From assembly GCA_037903475.1 (NCBI GenBank), contig JBAJFG010000248.1, positions 868,001 through 932,000 of the forward strand: DNA of 64,000 nt. Reading direction: 5' to 3'. The position numbers and the translations under genes were made by a program. Shown here piece by piece: positions 12,221-23,182 of the stretch (position 1 is the stretch's first letter; each line of letters opens with the position of its first letter). This DNA is from Ancylostoma caninum. Lineage: Eukaryota > Nematoda > Chromadorea > Rhabditida > Ancylostomatidae. The notes below the pieces were generated by a model. The model was given only the letters and a program-made list of their open reading frames with translations, was not told where the DNA came from and ran no database searches.

Positions 12221-15200
12221 TTAGAATCCTAGAATACTCTTGCGATGTTGAGCACGGTACTTGAGCACCTTCACCTCGATGATATTTGCAATCTCCTCAG
12301 CGGTTCTGTTCTGACCATAGTAGTCATGGAAATTACCTTCCGGGTCAATGAGGTAAGTGATCACGGTGTGATCTACAATGTAGTCATCCTTGTCTTTGCC
12401 AGTATGCGGTCCTTGACTGTGATAGACTCGGAACGTCTTTGCCACTTTGTTTACCTGAAATGTTTGTGACATGCACAAAAGCCCAAATGACATCCATGAC
12501 ACGGAGTTGACACAAACACCAAAACCAGTCACAAATGGTATACAAAAAAACCTCGCCCGATAACGCCAAAGGAATGTCAACAAACCTGCTCAACTGAACC
12601 AGTGTAGCCCTGGAGCTTCGGCGAAAACTCAGCACAATATTCTTTCACTCTTGGAGGAGTGTCACGTTCAGGATCGACAGAAATGAATATTGGTTTGATG
12701 GGGATTCGTTCCTTTTCAGGTTTCGAATCGAGAATGTCGACGACCTAAACAGAGATTTGCAGTAGGTGAGCAATCCATCAATCAGCATAGAGACTCACCT
12801 TGACCATTTTTTCTATTTCATCAGGGCAGATGTCTGGACAATGAGTGAAACCAAAATAAAGTAGAAGCCAATTTCCCTTCAACTGTTCTGAGCCTTCTAG
12901 CTTGCCTGAAGTCGAAACCATTTGACTGGTTTGAAAATTGAGATTTTCAAATGACCTTCACAAGTAAATCTGTTGGTTTTTTAACAAACTTCACGAATAA
13001 ATTTCAAGCATTTTGAAGTGATAAGTCCCAACACCCCCCTCCTCTCGCTACCACCAGAAATCACTCCGCAGATTAAAACAATTCTCTCCCTACTCCTTAA
13101 ACCAATTTCTTCTCTTCTCAAAAAAATTACTGGGGTTTTCACCCTTGACTCCCAGTAACTTGCACTTTGACTCGACCAATGGACAAGATTACTATGCCAA
13201 GAAGTTCCAATTAAGACCTCTCAACCATTTCCAAAGTAAAGGGTGAATGAACTTGTTGTTGTTCTCAAGAAAATCTCGACAAAACACTGAGTCTTAATTG
13301 GAACTTCTTGGCATAGTAATCTTGTCCATTGGTCGAGTCAAAGTGCAAGTTACTGGGAGTCAAGGGTGAACACCCCAGTAATTTTTTTTTGAGAATAGAA
13401 GAAATTGGTTTAAGGAGTAGGGAGAGAATTGGGCTTCAAGAACTTAGGGTCCCATGCCCATGCCGCCACAGCGCCTGCGGATACGAACGCTGTGCAACGC
13501 GCATAAGAGGGGGGGGGGCGTGGTTCGCAAATTGTTGAGTAGGGTGTTGGCAGAGTTCGAAAAGAATGTACAAGATGACGAATTGAACACTATAAGTTGT
13601 CTAAATTTAAATGAAGCTGTAATTAAATTTTAGGAAAAAAGACGATTTTGAGAAATAAAACATCGATGTAGGGGCTATTTGACATGCTGATTACGAATAT
13701 GACATCTATTTTGACATTTATTTTTGTACCAAAATGCCGTTTTTGAAGTATTTCAAGCGTATTCGGTGGGTACAATATCCCTCAGGACCGCATGAAACTT
13801 GATAAGATTATTTGACTTTCTCATCCCGAATTCAGTATCTGTTTTGCAACGTGATGTCCTTTTTCAACTATTAAGGCTTGAGATGGGTGCACTTTCTTTC
13901 CTAAAACTACTGGATTTGCATTTAAAAGGCATTTGAAGAAGGTACATTTGGCGTAAATTCACTCGTTTGATCCACTATCACGTTGGAATTTCGAAACTGC
14001 TGGGAAACTAATTCATGACAACGAAGAACGAATTCTATGAATGAAAAAGTTTGCTTCTGAGAAGGGTGGTGGAGTGCCTTGAGCGAGATTCCTTATGAAT
14101 ATTACTAAGTATCAGTTCATTTCACATTTTTTTTCATTCTGGGATCGCAGTCTGTTGCATTGTTAGTTCCAGAAAATCAACATTAACAAAACAATTACGG
14201 AGTGGCGATGCGACGGCATTGTATCTTTGAGGTACGCCTGCAGGCACAGTACGTGTCTGCTAGGCATTCCTCACACCTCCTCTGGCGATGGATTAATAAC
14301 CAATAGAAGATATAAATGTAGATAGGAAACATTCTAGAAAAAAAAACTTGTAAAGCATCCTATGTAGTGATGATCTATTAAAGCATCACATGTTATTATT
14401 CGTTGAAAACGCTGAAAATTCTAATTTCAGGGATAAATTGAGGAGTAAGGAAAAAATGGAAAATTTTGGATTTGTCCAAAATATGCGCAATTTCGTACCC
14501 ACATCTTTATTCTCCTCGTTTTCATTTATTTAACTCTTGTACACAACTCTTGTACTTATGCACATTAACTACATATATGCGATCTGGAAATAAAACAGAT
14601 AGAACACGAGATCTACGGAGAACTTGCATACAAAATATTTTTTAAAAAACACGTACTATACGCAAAATGCCCATCACATTTACAAATCTGAAAATGATTC
14701 CAATCGTTTTACTTTGTTTTACTTCAAAGCCTCAAATTTCTCAACATCTGTGGCTCTGTCACATCTATCGTGAGCAGCACTGCCGCACTGGTACTTCTGG
14801 TTAAATTATGCATTATGCTGCACATGCTTGAAACAGCACAAAAACTGCATTTAGATGCAGAATAGATGTCATATTCGTAATCAGCATGTCAAATAACCCC
14901 TAGATCGATGTTTTATTTCTCAAAAATCATCCATTTTTCCTAAAATGTAAATCACAGCTTCATTTAAATTTAAACATTTAGAGTGTTCAATTCATCATCT
15001 TGTACTTTCTTCTGGAACTCTGCCAACACTCTACCCCGCAATTTGCAAGCCACGCCCCCTCTTATGCGCGTTGCACAGCGTGCGTATCCGCAGGCGCTGT
15101 GGCGGCATGGGCATGGGACCCTAAGTTCTGTTTTCCAGAGGTTAGGCATCCAAATGGATAAATAATGAGGTCTCAAGAAAAAAAAAACATAAAGAACTCT

Positions 15201-16025
15201 TAAGAAAAAGAACAACAAAGATCAAGATGTGGAAATAGAACAAACCTTCTGTGTTAACCAATTCCCAATCGCCACCGATACGAGCTTTGCCAGCAATGTA
15301 TTTCATGTGTTTCTCTCGTTCCTCTAACCTCTAAGAATAATACATTTTCCATACTATTCTCACACCAAATAAATAGAAAACCATGCATGTGAATCAACAC
15401 TCACGATTTTTCGGATGTAGAACAGGGCTGCTAAACACGAGGCACCGACACCTAACGTGGCTGCAGCAATCTTCCAGTTGAAAATCATGCTGCGTTTGTA
15501 GGCTGCGCGCTGCAAAATCGGAATTAGTACTGAATCTAAGCAAGAAAAGGGATGATGAATTTACAGTGTACCCGGTAAGCAGAGTACAATTGCATTCTAC
15601 AACTAAAATTCTGTACTATACGTAAATTACGAAAACCACAACAAAAAATAGAACGTTTTAGAAGAGAAAGGGAAGAATTGCATAGAATCACCTCGTTTCT
15701 AGCTTTGAAATTCATAAAAGTCTTATCAATTTCCTCCTCACTCTTCTTCACGGTAGAGTCAAAGTCTTTCTTTAGCATCTCGTTCAACTTTTCCAGCTCT
15801 TTCTCCAAAGCAGCATCTGGCTTTTTACTGAAAGGTAACACTGAGAAAAAAGTACAAAAACTTATGTGGAACAGGTATTCTCACAGAAAGTGAAAAAAGG
15901 AAGTACCTCTCCAACAATCTAGTCGATGTTGAGAATTGTGCAGTTTCCAGCTGCACCAGATAACGACAACTGCTAGAAACTCGTGGTTGAAATAATAACT
16001 GAGAAAGTATTCGACGCGAAAACAT
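12221..16025 (-). CDS. sco-1: SCO1/SCO2-family mitochondrial copper chaperone
   Basis: Delivers copper to the CuA site of cytochrome c oxidase subunit 2 from the inner mitochondrial membrane. Seven minus-strand exons (16025-15907, 15827-15692, 15509-15405, 15330-15246, 12905-12799, 12744-12586, 12454-12221) join in frame to 314 residues. Residues 1-39 are rich in Arg and Ser and lack acids early on, like a mitochondrial targeting peptide. A charged coiled-coil-like segment spans about 40-85. One membrane helix (FNWKIAAATLGVGASCLAAL) covers about 95-117. The thioredoxin-like domain has the copper motif CPDICP (Cys171, Cys175), SVDPERDTP, and the distal ligand His266 in YIVDHT; DYYGQNR follows. 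The copper ligands are intact. Intron 4 (2.3 kb) is expanded by a transposon. A TTTTCAG acceptor directly precedes the ATG. Confidence 0.95.
13080..13432. repeat. Long inverted repeat (foldback) in sco-1 intron 4
   Basis: A left arm at about 13080-13218 is almost perfectly complementary to a right arm at about 13292-13432, with roughly a 70-bp loop. The arms share runs such as ctttgactcgaccaatggac and gacaagattactatgccaag. It directly abuts the larger terminal-inverted-repeat element that begins at 13439. Confidence 0.85.
13439..15129. mobile_element. Non-autonomous DNA transposon with about 290-bp terminal inverted repeats
   Basis: The left end (from agaacttagggtcccatgcc) is inverted at the right end, with arms of about 290 bp at 13439-13728 and about 14868-15129. 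The arms share a GC-rich part (gccgccacagcgcctgcgg) and an inner AT-rich part that includes gaaataaaacatcgat and tgacatgctgattacgaata. The internal 1.1 kb has no transposase-like frame. The inner arm motif recurs at 17435-17460. No clear target-site duplication was identified, so the exact ends are approximate. Confidence 0.8.
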
Positions 16026-16576
16026 CTGAAAATGGCAAAATAGAAGTATTACTTCGGTGGAACCGCACCACCCTACCAAGTTGCAATTGTTTGCCAAGCA
16101 TACAGCGATGTTTTATTCCCCGAAAAACCACTGAGAAAGTAAATAGCGTCTATACCTGAGTACAAGAAGAAATTAACGAATTAGAAGCTTTCGAAGACGA
16201 CTAAACCAAGGCAACAAATTCTGAAACATGGGAACTCGATTTATGGGTTACGGTACCTACAGTTCGTACGTGATTGCGGGCAAAAACTAATATTGTACGC
16301 CTTGGATTATCAAGCGTTTTTGATTTCCTTTTTACTCTTTTTTTCTTCATTCTTTATGTCTACGTTTGATTTTTCTTTGTCCATATAGGCTACGAAACCT
16401 TTTACTGGCTGTTTTGCTTCAAGGCGGTTGTGATTTTTTCCGAAGTTGAGTTTTAATTTTCTTGGGATAGGTCTCTGCTTTCTTATTCCCTTGCATGTCC
16501 ATTCGGCTTCTTTTCCTTCCATCTTTCTCATGTATTCCATTCCTTAACTTTTGTAAATGGGTCAGCTGTAGTGATC

Positions 16577-17430
16577 ATTATTCGGCTAGTTCTGCCCCAA
16601 AAATTCCGATGAAAAAATTTCCGCCCAAACTTCGTGTACGGGGTTATTTGAGGTGCTGAACACGGATATTGTATCCATTTTGTATCGTAACTCCGTTTTT
16701 GGGGCGCGTGTGGCGCAGTGGTAAGAGGCTCGCTGCGCACGCACACGATCGATGGTTCGATCCCGCCCGAGGCCAACCAAGCCTTCCATCCCTCCGGGGT
16801 CGGTCAATTGGTACCAGAGGAGTCTGGGAGGATGAAGCACTGACTTGGTTCATCGGGTGCCCCCCGCAAGTCACTGTACAGGGCACATACGCATTCAACG
16901 CCTCTACGATGCTCAGATGAAGTCGAATGCGTGGCGCATCCCTCGTGACGGGATTGATTAACGCCGACCACTTTATCCTTTATCCTTTAACTCCGTTTTT
17001 GCAGGATTACGGTGGTTATACTGTGGACACGGTATCTCACATAATCCTCTCAAATTTTGCATAGAAGGGTTGTTTTAGGCGCTGATCACGAATATCAACT
17101 TTATTTTACATGCTCCTTCATTTAACTTCCGAAGTCGGCATTTTCTCCCAACTTCCTACCGTATACCTACCATATCTCTATGAAAATGAGGTTACGGTGC
17201 AGAACTGATACGATATTCGTGATCAGCGCCCAAAACAATTCCTCTAGGAAAGATCTGAGAGGATTTTGTGAGATACCGTACCTACAGTACACCTACCGTA
17301 ACCCTACAAAAACGGATCACGGTACGAAATGGATACGATATTCGTGTTCAGCACCTCAAATAACTCAACTAGGCGGAGTTTGGGCGAAAATTTTCAACTC
17401 GAAATTTTGGGGCAGAACTAGTCGAACAGT
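16577..17430. repeat. Foldback repeat, about 250-300-bp arms, split by the SINE
   Basis: The left arm (16577-16701 continuing at 17002-17090) is the inverted, diverged copy of the right arm (about 17205-17430). Shared segments include ctagttctgccccaaa, ttatttgaggtgctgaacac and the block around ggtatctcaca. The arms are only contiguous if the SINE at 16702-16987 is removed, so the foldback is older. Motifs such as tattcgtgatcagc are shared with the element in sco-1 intron 4. Confidence 0.75.
16702..16987 (+). mobile_element. tRNA-derived SINE with perfect target-site duplication
   Basis: The 5' head has a Pol III A box (tggcgcagtgg) and B box (ggttcgatccc) at tRNA-like spacing. About 190 bp of non-tRNA body and a simple 3' tail (tttatcctttatccttt) follow. 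The 14-bp sequence taactccgtttttg occurs exactly on both sides (16688-16701 and 16988-17001), as expected for LINE-mediated retrotransposition. The head does not fold convincingly as a complete cloverleaf, so it is not called as a tRNA gene. Confidence 0.9.
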
Positions 17431-17643
17431 GCCTCATATTCGTGATCAGCATGTCAAATAACGCCCCTGGACGAAGTTCCGGAGAAATTTTTGATTTTGA
17501 CATTTTGGGGCAAAACAAGTGGAACAGCGCCGTCTTTCATAAAGAATAGAATCTTTTCCATTCCCCCGTTTTTTCTGTTGATTTGCTCCTCATTACTTTT
17601 TTCAAGTGCTTTATGTAGAAAGTATGCTACATGAATACCATTC

Positions 17644-17654
17644 CTTTTTTCCAG
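17644..17654 (+). promoter_or_regulatory. Likely trans-splice acceptor of prp-21
   Basis: A polypyrimidine stretch ending in cctttttttccag lies five bases before the prp-21 ATG with no coding exon upstream. That is the arrangement expected for spliced-leader addition. Equivalent sites precede sco-1 (16026-16027, minus), gtf-2F1 (11663-11664, minus), the phosphatase (3539-3540) and the calcium channel subunit (44956-44957, minus). Confidence 0.6.
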
Positions 17655-17659
17655 GAAAG

Positions 17660-20600
17660 ATGGCACCGACCGCTGTGACGGTGGTGTCTCACCGTGAAGA
17701 AGACTCAATGAATAATGAGCCTTCGCTCAGCGGCAGGACAATCATTGGGCTTATTTATCCTCCACCGGACATCAGGAGTATGTTGTTGTTGTTTTGCCCT
17801 AAATATGGCAGTTTATTAGTGTAGCTGTGAAGCCTCGGCAGTGCTTATTACTGTGAGCAATCCTAGTAGAAATCTGAAGCAATTATCCTGAACAACCGGC
17901 CAGCGACAATTATTATATCAGATTTCAGCATCCATTCGCACTGAAGTAATGTAAGACATGTTTTTAGCCATCGTCGATAAGACCGCTGCCTTTGTCGCTC
18001 GTAATGGTGTAGACTTTGAAAATAAAATTCGTGAAAAAGAAGCAAGCAACAAACGCTTCAACTTTCTGAGCCCAACTGATCCGTACAATGCATACTACAA
18101 ACAGAAGGTATGTCCTTATCTTTTTCTACTTTTCACGCTTTAGAACAGCACGTTTCCAAGGATGTTGTTGGAAAATGTGTTCATTTGCATATCTCTTAGG
18201 TCCGCGATTTTCAAGAGGGTAAGGTCGAAACAACAACAGTCGCACCAAAGCCTCAACTTCCAGAAGCGGTCAAGGACGCTGTTAAGAAAGCCGACTTCGT
18301 CCCTACAAAACCTCCACCAGCATTTGAGTTTTGTGCAGATCCAGCAACCATCAATGCCTATGATCTGTGAGTGCTCCTGAGAAATTGCGTTCATACTCTT
18401 GCTTCATGGTAAAGTCGTTCATGGTTGGCCATAGGGATACTGTGAAGAGTGGTCTTGTCACTGGCACCGATCGTTTAGTTTTTCATTAAAAGAAAAGAAC
18501 AGAAGTCGGAATGTGATTCATTAAACTGAAAAGGCTGTGCCGCCGATGTGTATTATTGGCAAATTAGATGAAATGGCTAATCGCAGCGCTGGCCGCTCCA
18601 CCCTTTCCAGCTATTTTCACACCTAGAAAAACCCTTAATCGTGGTAAAGTTGTGAGAAAAACTGCTCCTAAACTGCAGCGAGAGCTCTACATTGCTAGCT
18701 GATCATGCTTCAGACAACTGAAACAGAACAAATAGCACCTGATTCAAGCATTTATGATTTTTGACGGGACTTCTGGACGTGATGTTTGTTCCACGAGAAG
18801 TTTGTTTCTTTTTTTTTTCAGCGACCTAATTCGAATGACGGCCCTGTTTGTGGCAAGGAATGGTCGGCAGTTTCTTACGCAGTTGATGACTCGAGAGGCT
18901 CGTAACTTCCAATTCGATTTTTTGAAGCCACAACATTCGAATTTCTCCTACTTCACCAAGCTGGTGGAACAATACACGAAGGTGAGTTATACATGTTCCG
19001 CAGGTTTATGCTTATTGCCATCGTACCATTCTTTTCTATGATATGATATATCAAGCGCATGATTCCTTCTAATCTTTCTATTTGAGTTTTTAATTCCTTT
19101 TCCACTCCAAAAGCTTTTCCATTTCATGAATTTCGACCCTTCCATTAACTTTGACATTTTTCTCATTGTAGCCATGGTAGATCAAATTTTCTTCCGAAAT
19201 TACAACGTTGGACAGCCTACTGTATCACCTTAAACTGAATATTTAGGTGATAATCCCGCCAAACACGATTCTTGAAGATCTTCGCAATGAAAAAGGCAAC
19301 ACAAAGAAGCTGATGGAGGATGTCAATTACAGAGTGGCTTGGGAAAAACATCAAAAGAGTTTGAGGGACAAGGAGGAGAAAGAGGCTGAGAAGGTGCGTC
19401 TTTTTGTTCCCTTCGCCCATTTTCACCATTTTCCATATCCCGTGTGATTTCAAGATTATTGAGAGAATTTCATGTGAGTTCTACAGGGGAATTTGTTTTA
19501 GGAACGAGTCGCTTATGCTTCAATCGATTGGCACGACTTCGTGGTTGTGCAGACTGTAGACTTCCAACCTGGAGATACAAGTATGATATCAGAGAAGTTT
19601 TGTGCTTGCTTTTGTTTTCCTGTTGTCATGGAATATCAGAGCTCGCGTAGATTTCCTTTTTTTTTCTACCTCGCTCGCATAGATTTCCTTAGGTATACAT
19701 TTTTTCAGCTAATTTGCCTGGGTTATGTACACCCAAAGACGTGGGTGCCCGTATACTGCTTGAAGCAAGAAGTGAGGCTCAGAAACAAGCTGGTGAAGCG
19801 ATGGAAATGGATATGGACGAGTCAGACAGCGAAGAGGAGACTGAACAACAGATACAGAACGAGGTTAGAATACCTACGAAATAGGATTTCAACTCAAGTT
19901 AAGGAACATGAAGAGAATTTGATGTGGTAACGTAGGTGCAGCCACAATCTGATGTGTCACAATGAAATTTTCGTTAACTAGATAGGTTTTAGAAAATAAT
20001 TCAGCGACTCTGGATAGCTTTTGTAAAATAACCGAGTGACTACCTCGTTTCTTTTTAAATTCCAAGAAGTTTTTCTCCTGTTTCCATCAAATTTTGCATC
20101 ACATTTAGGTCGAACCAGCGCCAGAACCGACTCCGACACCAGCTCCAGCTCCACCAGAAGAAACACCCCCACCACCTGCGGAGTTCTCGACGCCGCTACC
20201 TCCTACGCGACAGAAGGATCTCATTGTTAAGGATTATGATCCTAAGAAGGGTGAGTCGCGTCATTGTCTTCTTTAAGTAGACACCTACTGAACTAAGATT
20301 TTCAGCTGCGCATGCCATGAAACGTCCGGCAGACAAATGGCTTATTTCACCACTTACCGGAGAGAGGATTCCGTCGGATAAGCTGGAAGAACACGTGCGG
20401 TATGTATTTGATTTCGTTATTGAAAAGCTTATTTGGAGCCTGAATGCACTAATGTTTGAAATTATATCCGTTACATTTAGATACAATACTGTTGATTCGC
20501 AATACAAGGAAGATCGTGAAAGGCAGCTCGGTGAACGTGGCAACGAAGAGCCTGTTCTGGCGCCTGGAGCGGAAATTAGCAAGAACTTGGGAAGGTTGGG

Positions 20601-22867
20601 CGTACATATGTTTTTGATTCTTCTTGTTGTACTTTTTTCTATATTTCTACCTTTCTGATTGATTTTTCCATTATCATAAGCATTGCTCCTTGAGGTTTGC
20701 GGAGCGTCGTACCGATATTTTCGGTGTTGGTGCTGCAGGAGCAGAGCAAACAGTTATCGGCCGAAAGTTGGGTGAGGAAGCGCCACAGCCAACGAAGGTG
20801 AGATTTTCATGTATCCCACTATGTCCTGTACTTTATTTAACTTGTTTGTACTTGTTGTAACAATGTTTAATCTTAAGTTATAGTTTGAAGTAAAAAACAG
20901 TTGAGTTCTGTATCAGCATCAGATGAAGCAATTTTCTCCATTTTTCTTATTTGCAGCGCCATATTCGATAAAGAAAGAAGATGTTTTTTTTTTCACCTTG
21001 TTTAGATGCTTGCTTTATTTTTTATATTCGTTCGTTTCTTGTCTGCTCCTACGTCTACGGTGCTCATTGCCTACTTGCTGACCATTATTCACTCCAGCAT
21101 TTTGCTTTTTTTTGTTCGTATCCGTTACATTCCTCTCTACCACGTATTCGTCACGCGCCCTTCACTCAGTTCACTGCAGTCACTTCATCTTCAGCGAGCT
21201 AATGCTCATTTGTTCAATTGGCAGAATAGCAATGTTTTTATTTCAGCAACTGATCTGGGATGGATCGGAAGAAACTCGTGAAGCACACACACTTGCCGTC
21301 CAAAGCCAGGTTACCATTGGTGGGTCTAACATTTTCTCATCTTTTTGTCACTTGTATAACTAGTTATCACAATTTTGGTGAGCTTGAAGATGTGGTTAAC
21401 CGAGGTCTTACTTTAGATCAACAGATCCACGAAATTCACCGACAACACGGCTTCCTTCCGGATGCATCGAAAGAGCGCATAGGAGCACAGCCAGTCACTC
21501 AGCAGCCAGTTCGTACTGCAGCTGGAGCCACTGCCACTACTCCGGCAGTGCCGCGTATGCAGTTCCCACCACCTCCTGCTGGTTCTGGATTAATGCCGCT
21601 ACCGCCTGGATTCGTCATGCCAACGCTACCTGGTGGTGCTATTCCACCACCACCTGCTGGTGCAATGCCACCTCTGCCGGGGGGTATTCCTCCTCCGCCA
21701 TCTTCGGTAAGTAAATATTGTGTCTTGTAGAGCTTATGAAAAATGCAGGATTTTAATTTAGATGCCCGATGGAGCTCCACCTCCAAAACGGCAAAGAACT
21801 GAGGACGAACTTGAGCCAGAGGCTGAATGGCTGAAGAAGGTCAGTGATAAGCAATTGCTATTCGCAGTATCATTGAAATTATGGTATGGTAATGAAATTG
21901 TTCTTTGAATAATTCGAAATTACCGTTATTCAATTATTTGGATTTTTCGGGGAACGCCTGAAGTCGATCCATCAATTTCTTGAACATTCTCATGAGAATT
22001 GGTAGAATGAGCCAGTTTATCCATGATCTCGGCTGAAATGTTTTGCACCAACGTACAACCTGTGTTTTTACTATGAAGTTTAGGTCAATGGTACAATTGA
22101 TCTACGCATCCAGCTGCCAGTGAGTGCGGAATTCAATATGGATGGATCGATCATTGGACTACAGATCGACGTTGCTTCACAGGTACTGTAGTTTTTCCCC
22201 CTCGTGCACATTTTTATTAAATTCATTCAAGCCGAGATTATTTCTATTAAATTCATTCAAACCGAGAGATTCACGTCTCTCTGCGATTTATTTGTATTAA
22301 TTTTCGATACTTATCGAACTTTTGTTTCGGTCTCTTAAAACACTTGCCTCAGTGCTCCATTGTAACTTATTGCACTAAGGTTTTAGCAGCATTTTTTGGG
22401 GCTCATATCAGTTCAGTGTTCGGCTGCATGTAGTTCTCATTTTTGAACAATACGTTCCTCTAGCATTTACATTATGGATGTTGTTGCAGGTTGCTGATCT
22501 CAAACAAAACCTCCAGGACAAGTTGAGTATGCCAACAGGAAAGCAGAAGCTTATATTTGATGTGAGTTTGCTCAGTCACTTTGGATTCCTTTCCTATTAA
22601 AAGGCTATTCTCTTTCGTTGAGGTGTAAATGTGGAGAAGGGTTGGCGGATGGTCACGCTTTTGACTCAATTTTCGTTCTGAACATGAACCATGCGTTTTT
22701 TAAGGACTTTTGCTGATGGAAATTCACTGAACACCTTGACTTTTCTATCATAATTATGCTTTTAGGGATTCTTCTTAAAAGACAACTTCTCTCTGGCTTT
22801 CTACAATATGAAGAACCAGTCGTTTGTTATACTTCAGATTAAGGAAAGAGGTGGAAAGAACAAGTAA
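17660..22867 (+). CDS. prp-21: Splicing factor 3A subunit 1 (SF3A1/PRP21)
   Basis: U2 snRNP SF3a subunit needed for pre-spliceosome assembly. Exons: 17660-17777, 17968-18107, 18200-18366, 18822-18981, 19247-19393, 19502-19580, 19709-19863, 20109-20250, 20306-20399, 20481-20594, 20695-20797, 21247-21319, 21417-21706, 21762-21839, 22084-22182, 22490-22561, 22766-22867. All phases match and give 710 residues (human 793). GLIYPPPDIR leads into SURP1 (about 41-86, IVDKTAAFVARNG). SURP2 (about 142-195) begins DLIRMTALFVARNG. A coiled/acidic region (ESDSEEETEQQ), a proline-rich segment, the SF3A1 core (KRPADKWLISPLTGERIP, FAERRTDIFGVG), DQQIHEIHRQHGF and a second proline/glycine-rich region (about 530-600) follow. 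A C-terminal ubiquitin-like domain (about 621-710) ends in ERGGKNK. The exon 13 acceptor was set at 21416 by phase and homology; an in-frame extension upstream would add non-conserved residues. Confidence 0.96.
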
Positions 22868-23182
22868 ACCTTACTTTACCGTATTTCTGTAATTAGTATT
22901 GTTCGTTATAATGTTGTTGTGCTTGTTTTGGGATAGTATCGCTGTATTCCATAGAAACTCAGTAATTAAACAATTAATTCATTGAAATTTAACTTCTTAC
23001 ACAACATCATACACGTTAAGTGAGCACGACTAGATCGAAGGACTACAATTCCTAAAATTTGGCACCCTGCCAGCTCAAAATAACTGTGAAAATAGAAGCT
23101 ATTGTACACGTATTCCAATAAGTGTTGTACTCCAAAAGAAGTACAGTAGGTTTAAGTGAAATTTATGTCTAAAATCTATCAG
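22868..23182. other. Convergent 3' intergenic region
   Basis: 315 bp lie between the stop codons of prp-21 (plus) and the alpha-2/delta gene (minus). An attaaa hexamer occurs at about 22967, downstream of prp-21. No other gene or structure is evident. Confidence 0.6.

Larger units (their letters stand above)
16026..17653. other. Divergent intergenic region between sco-1 and prp-21
   Basis: Presumably holds the promoters of both genes, but no TATA-like or other element stands out. It is largely filled by the foldback repeat and the SINE listed separately. The prp-21 pre-mRNA acceptor (ttttttccag) ends at 17654. Confidence 0.6.

Noticed and set aside
13329..15218. Short open frames in the inverted-repeat element (13329-13538 plus, 14970-15218 minus) as genes
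   Set aside because: They are mirror images of each other in the terminal inverted repeats and contain no protein motif.
16702..16775. A functional tRNA gene
   Set aside because: A and B boxes are present, but no convincing acceptor and anticodon stems form. The segment is the head of a longer unit with a target-site duplication, which is a SINE.
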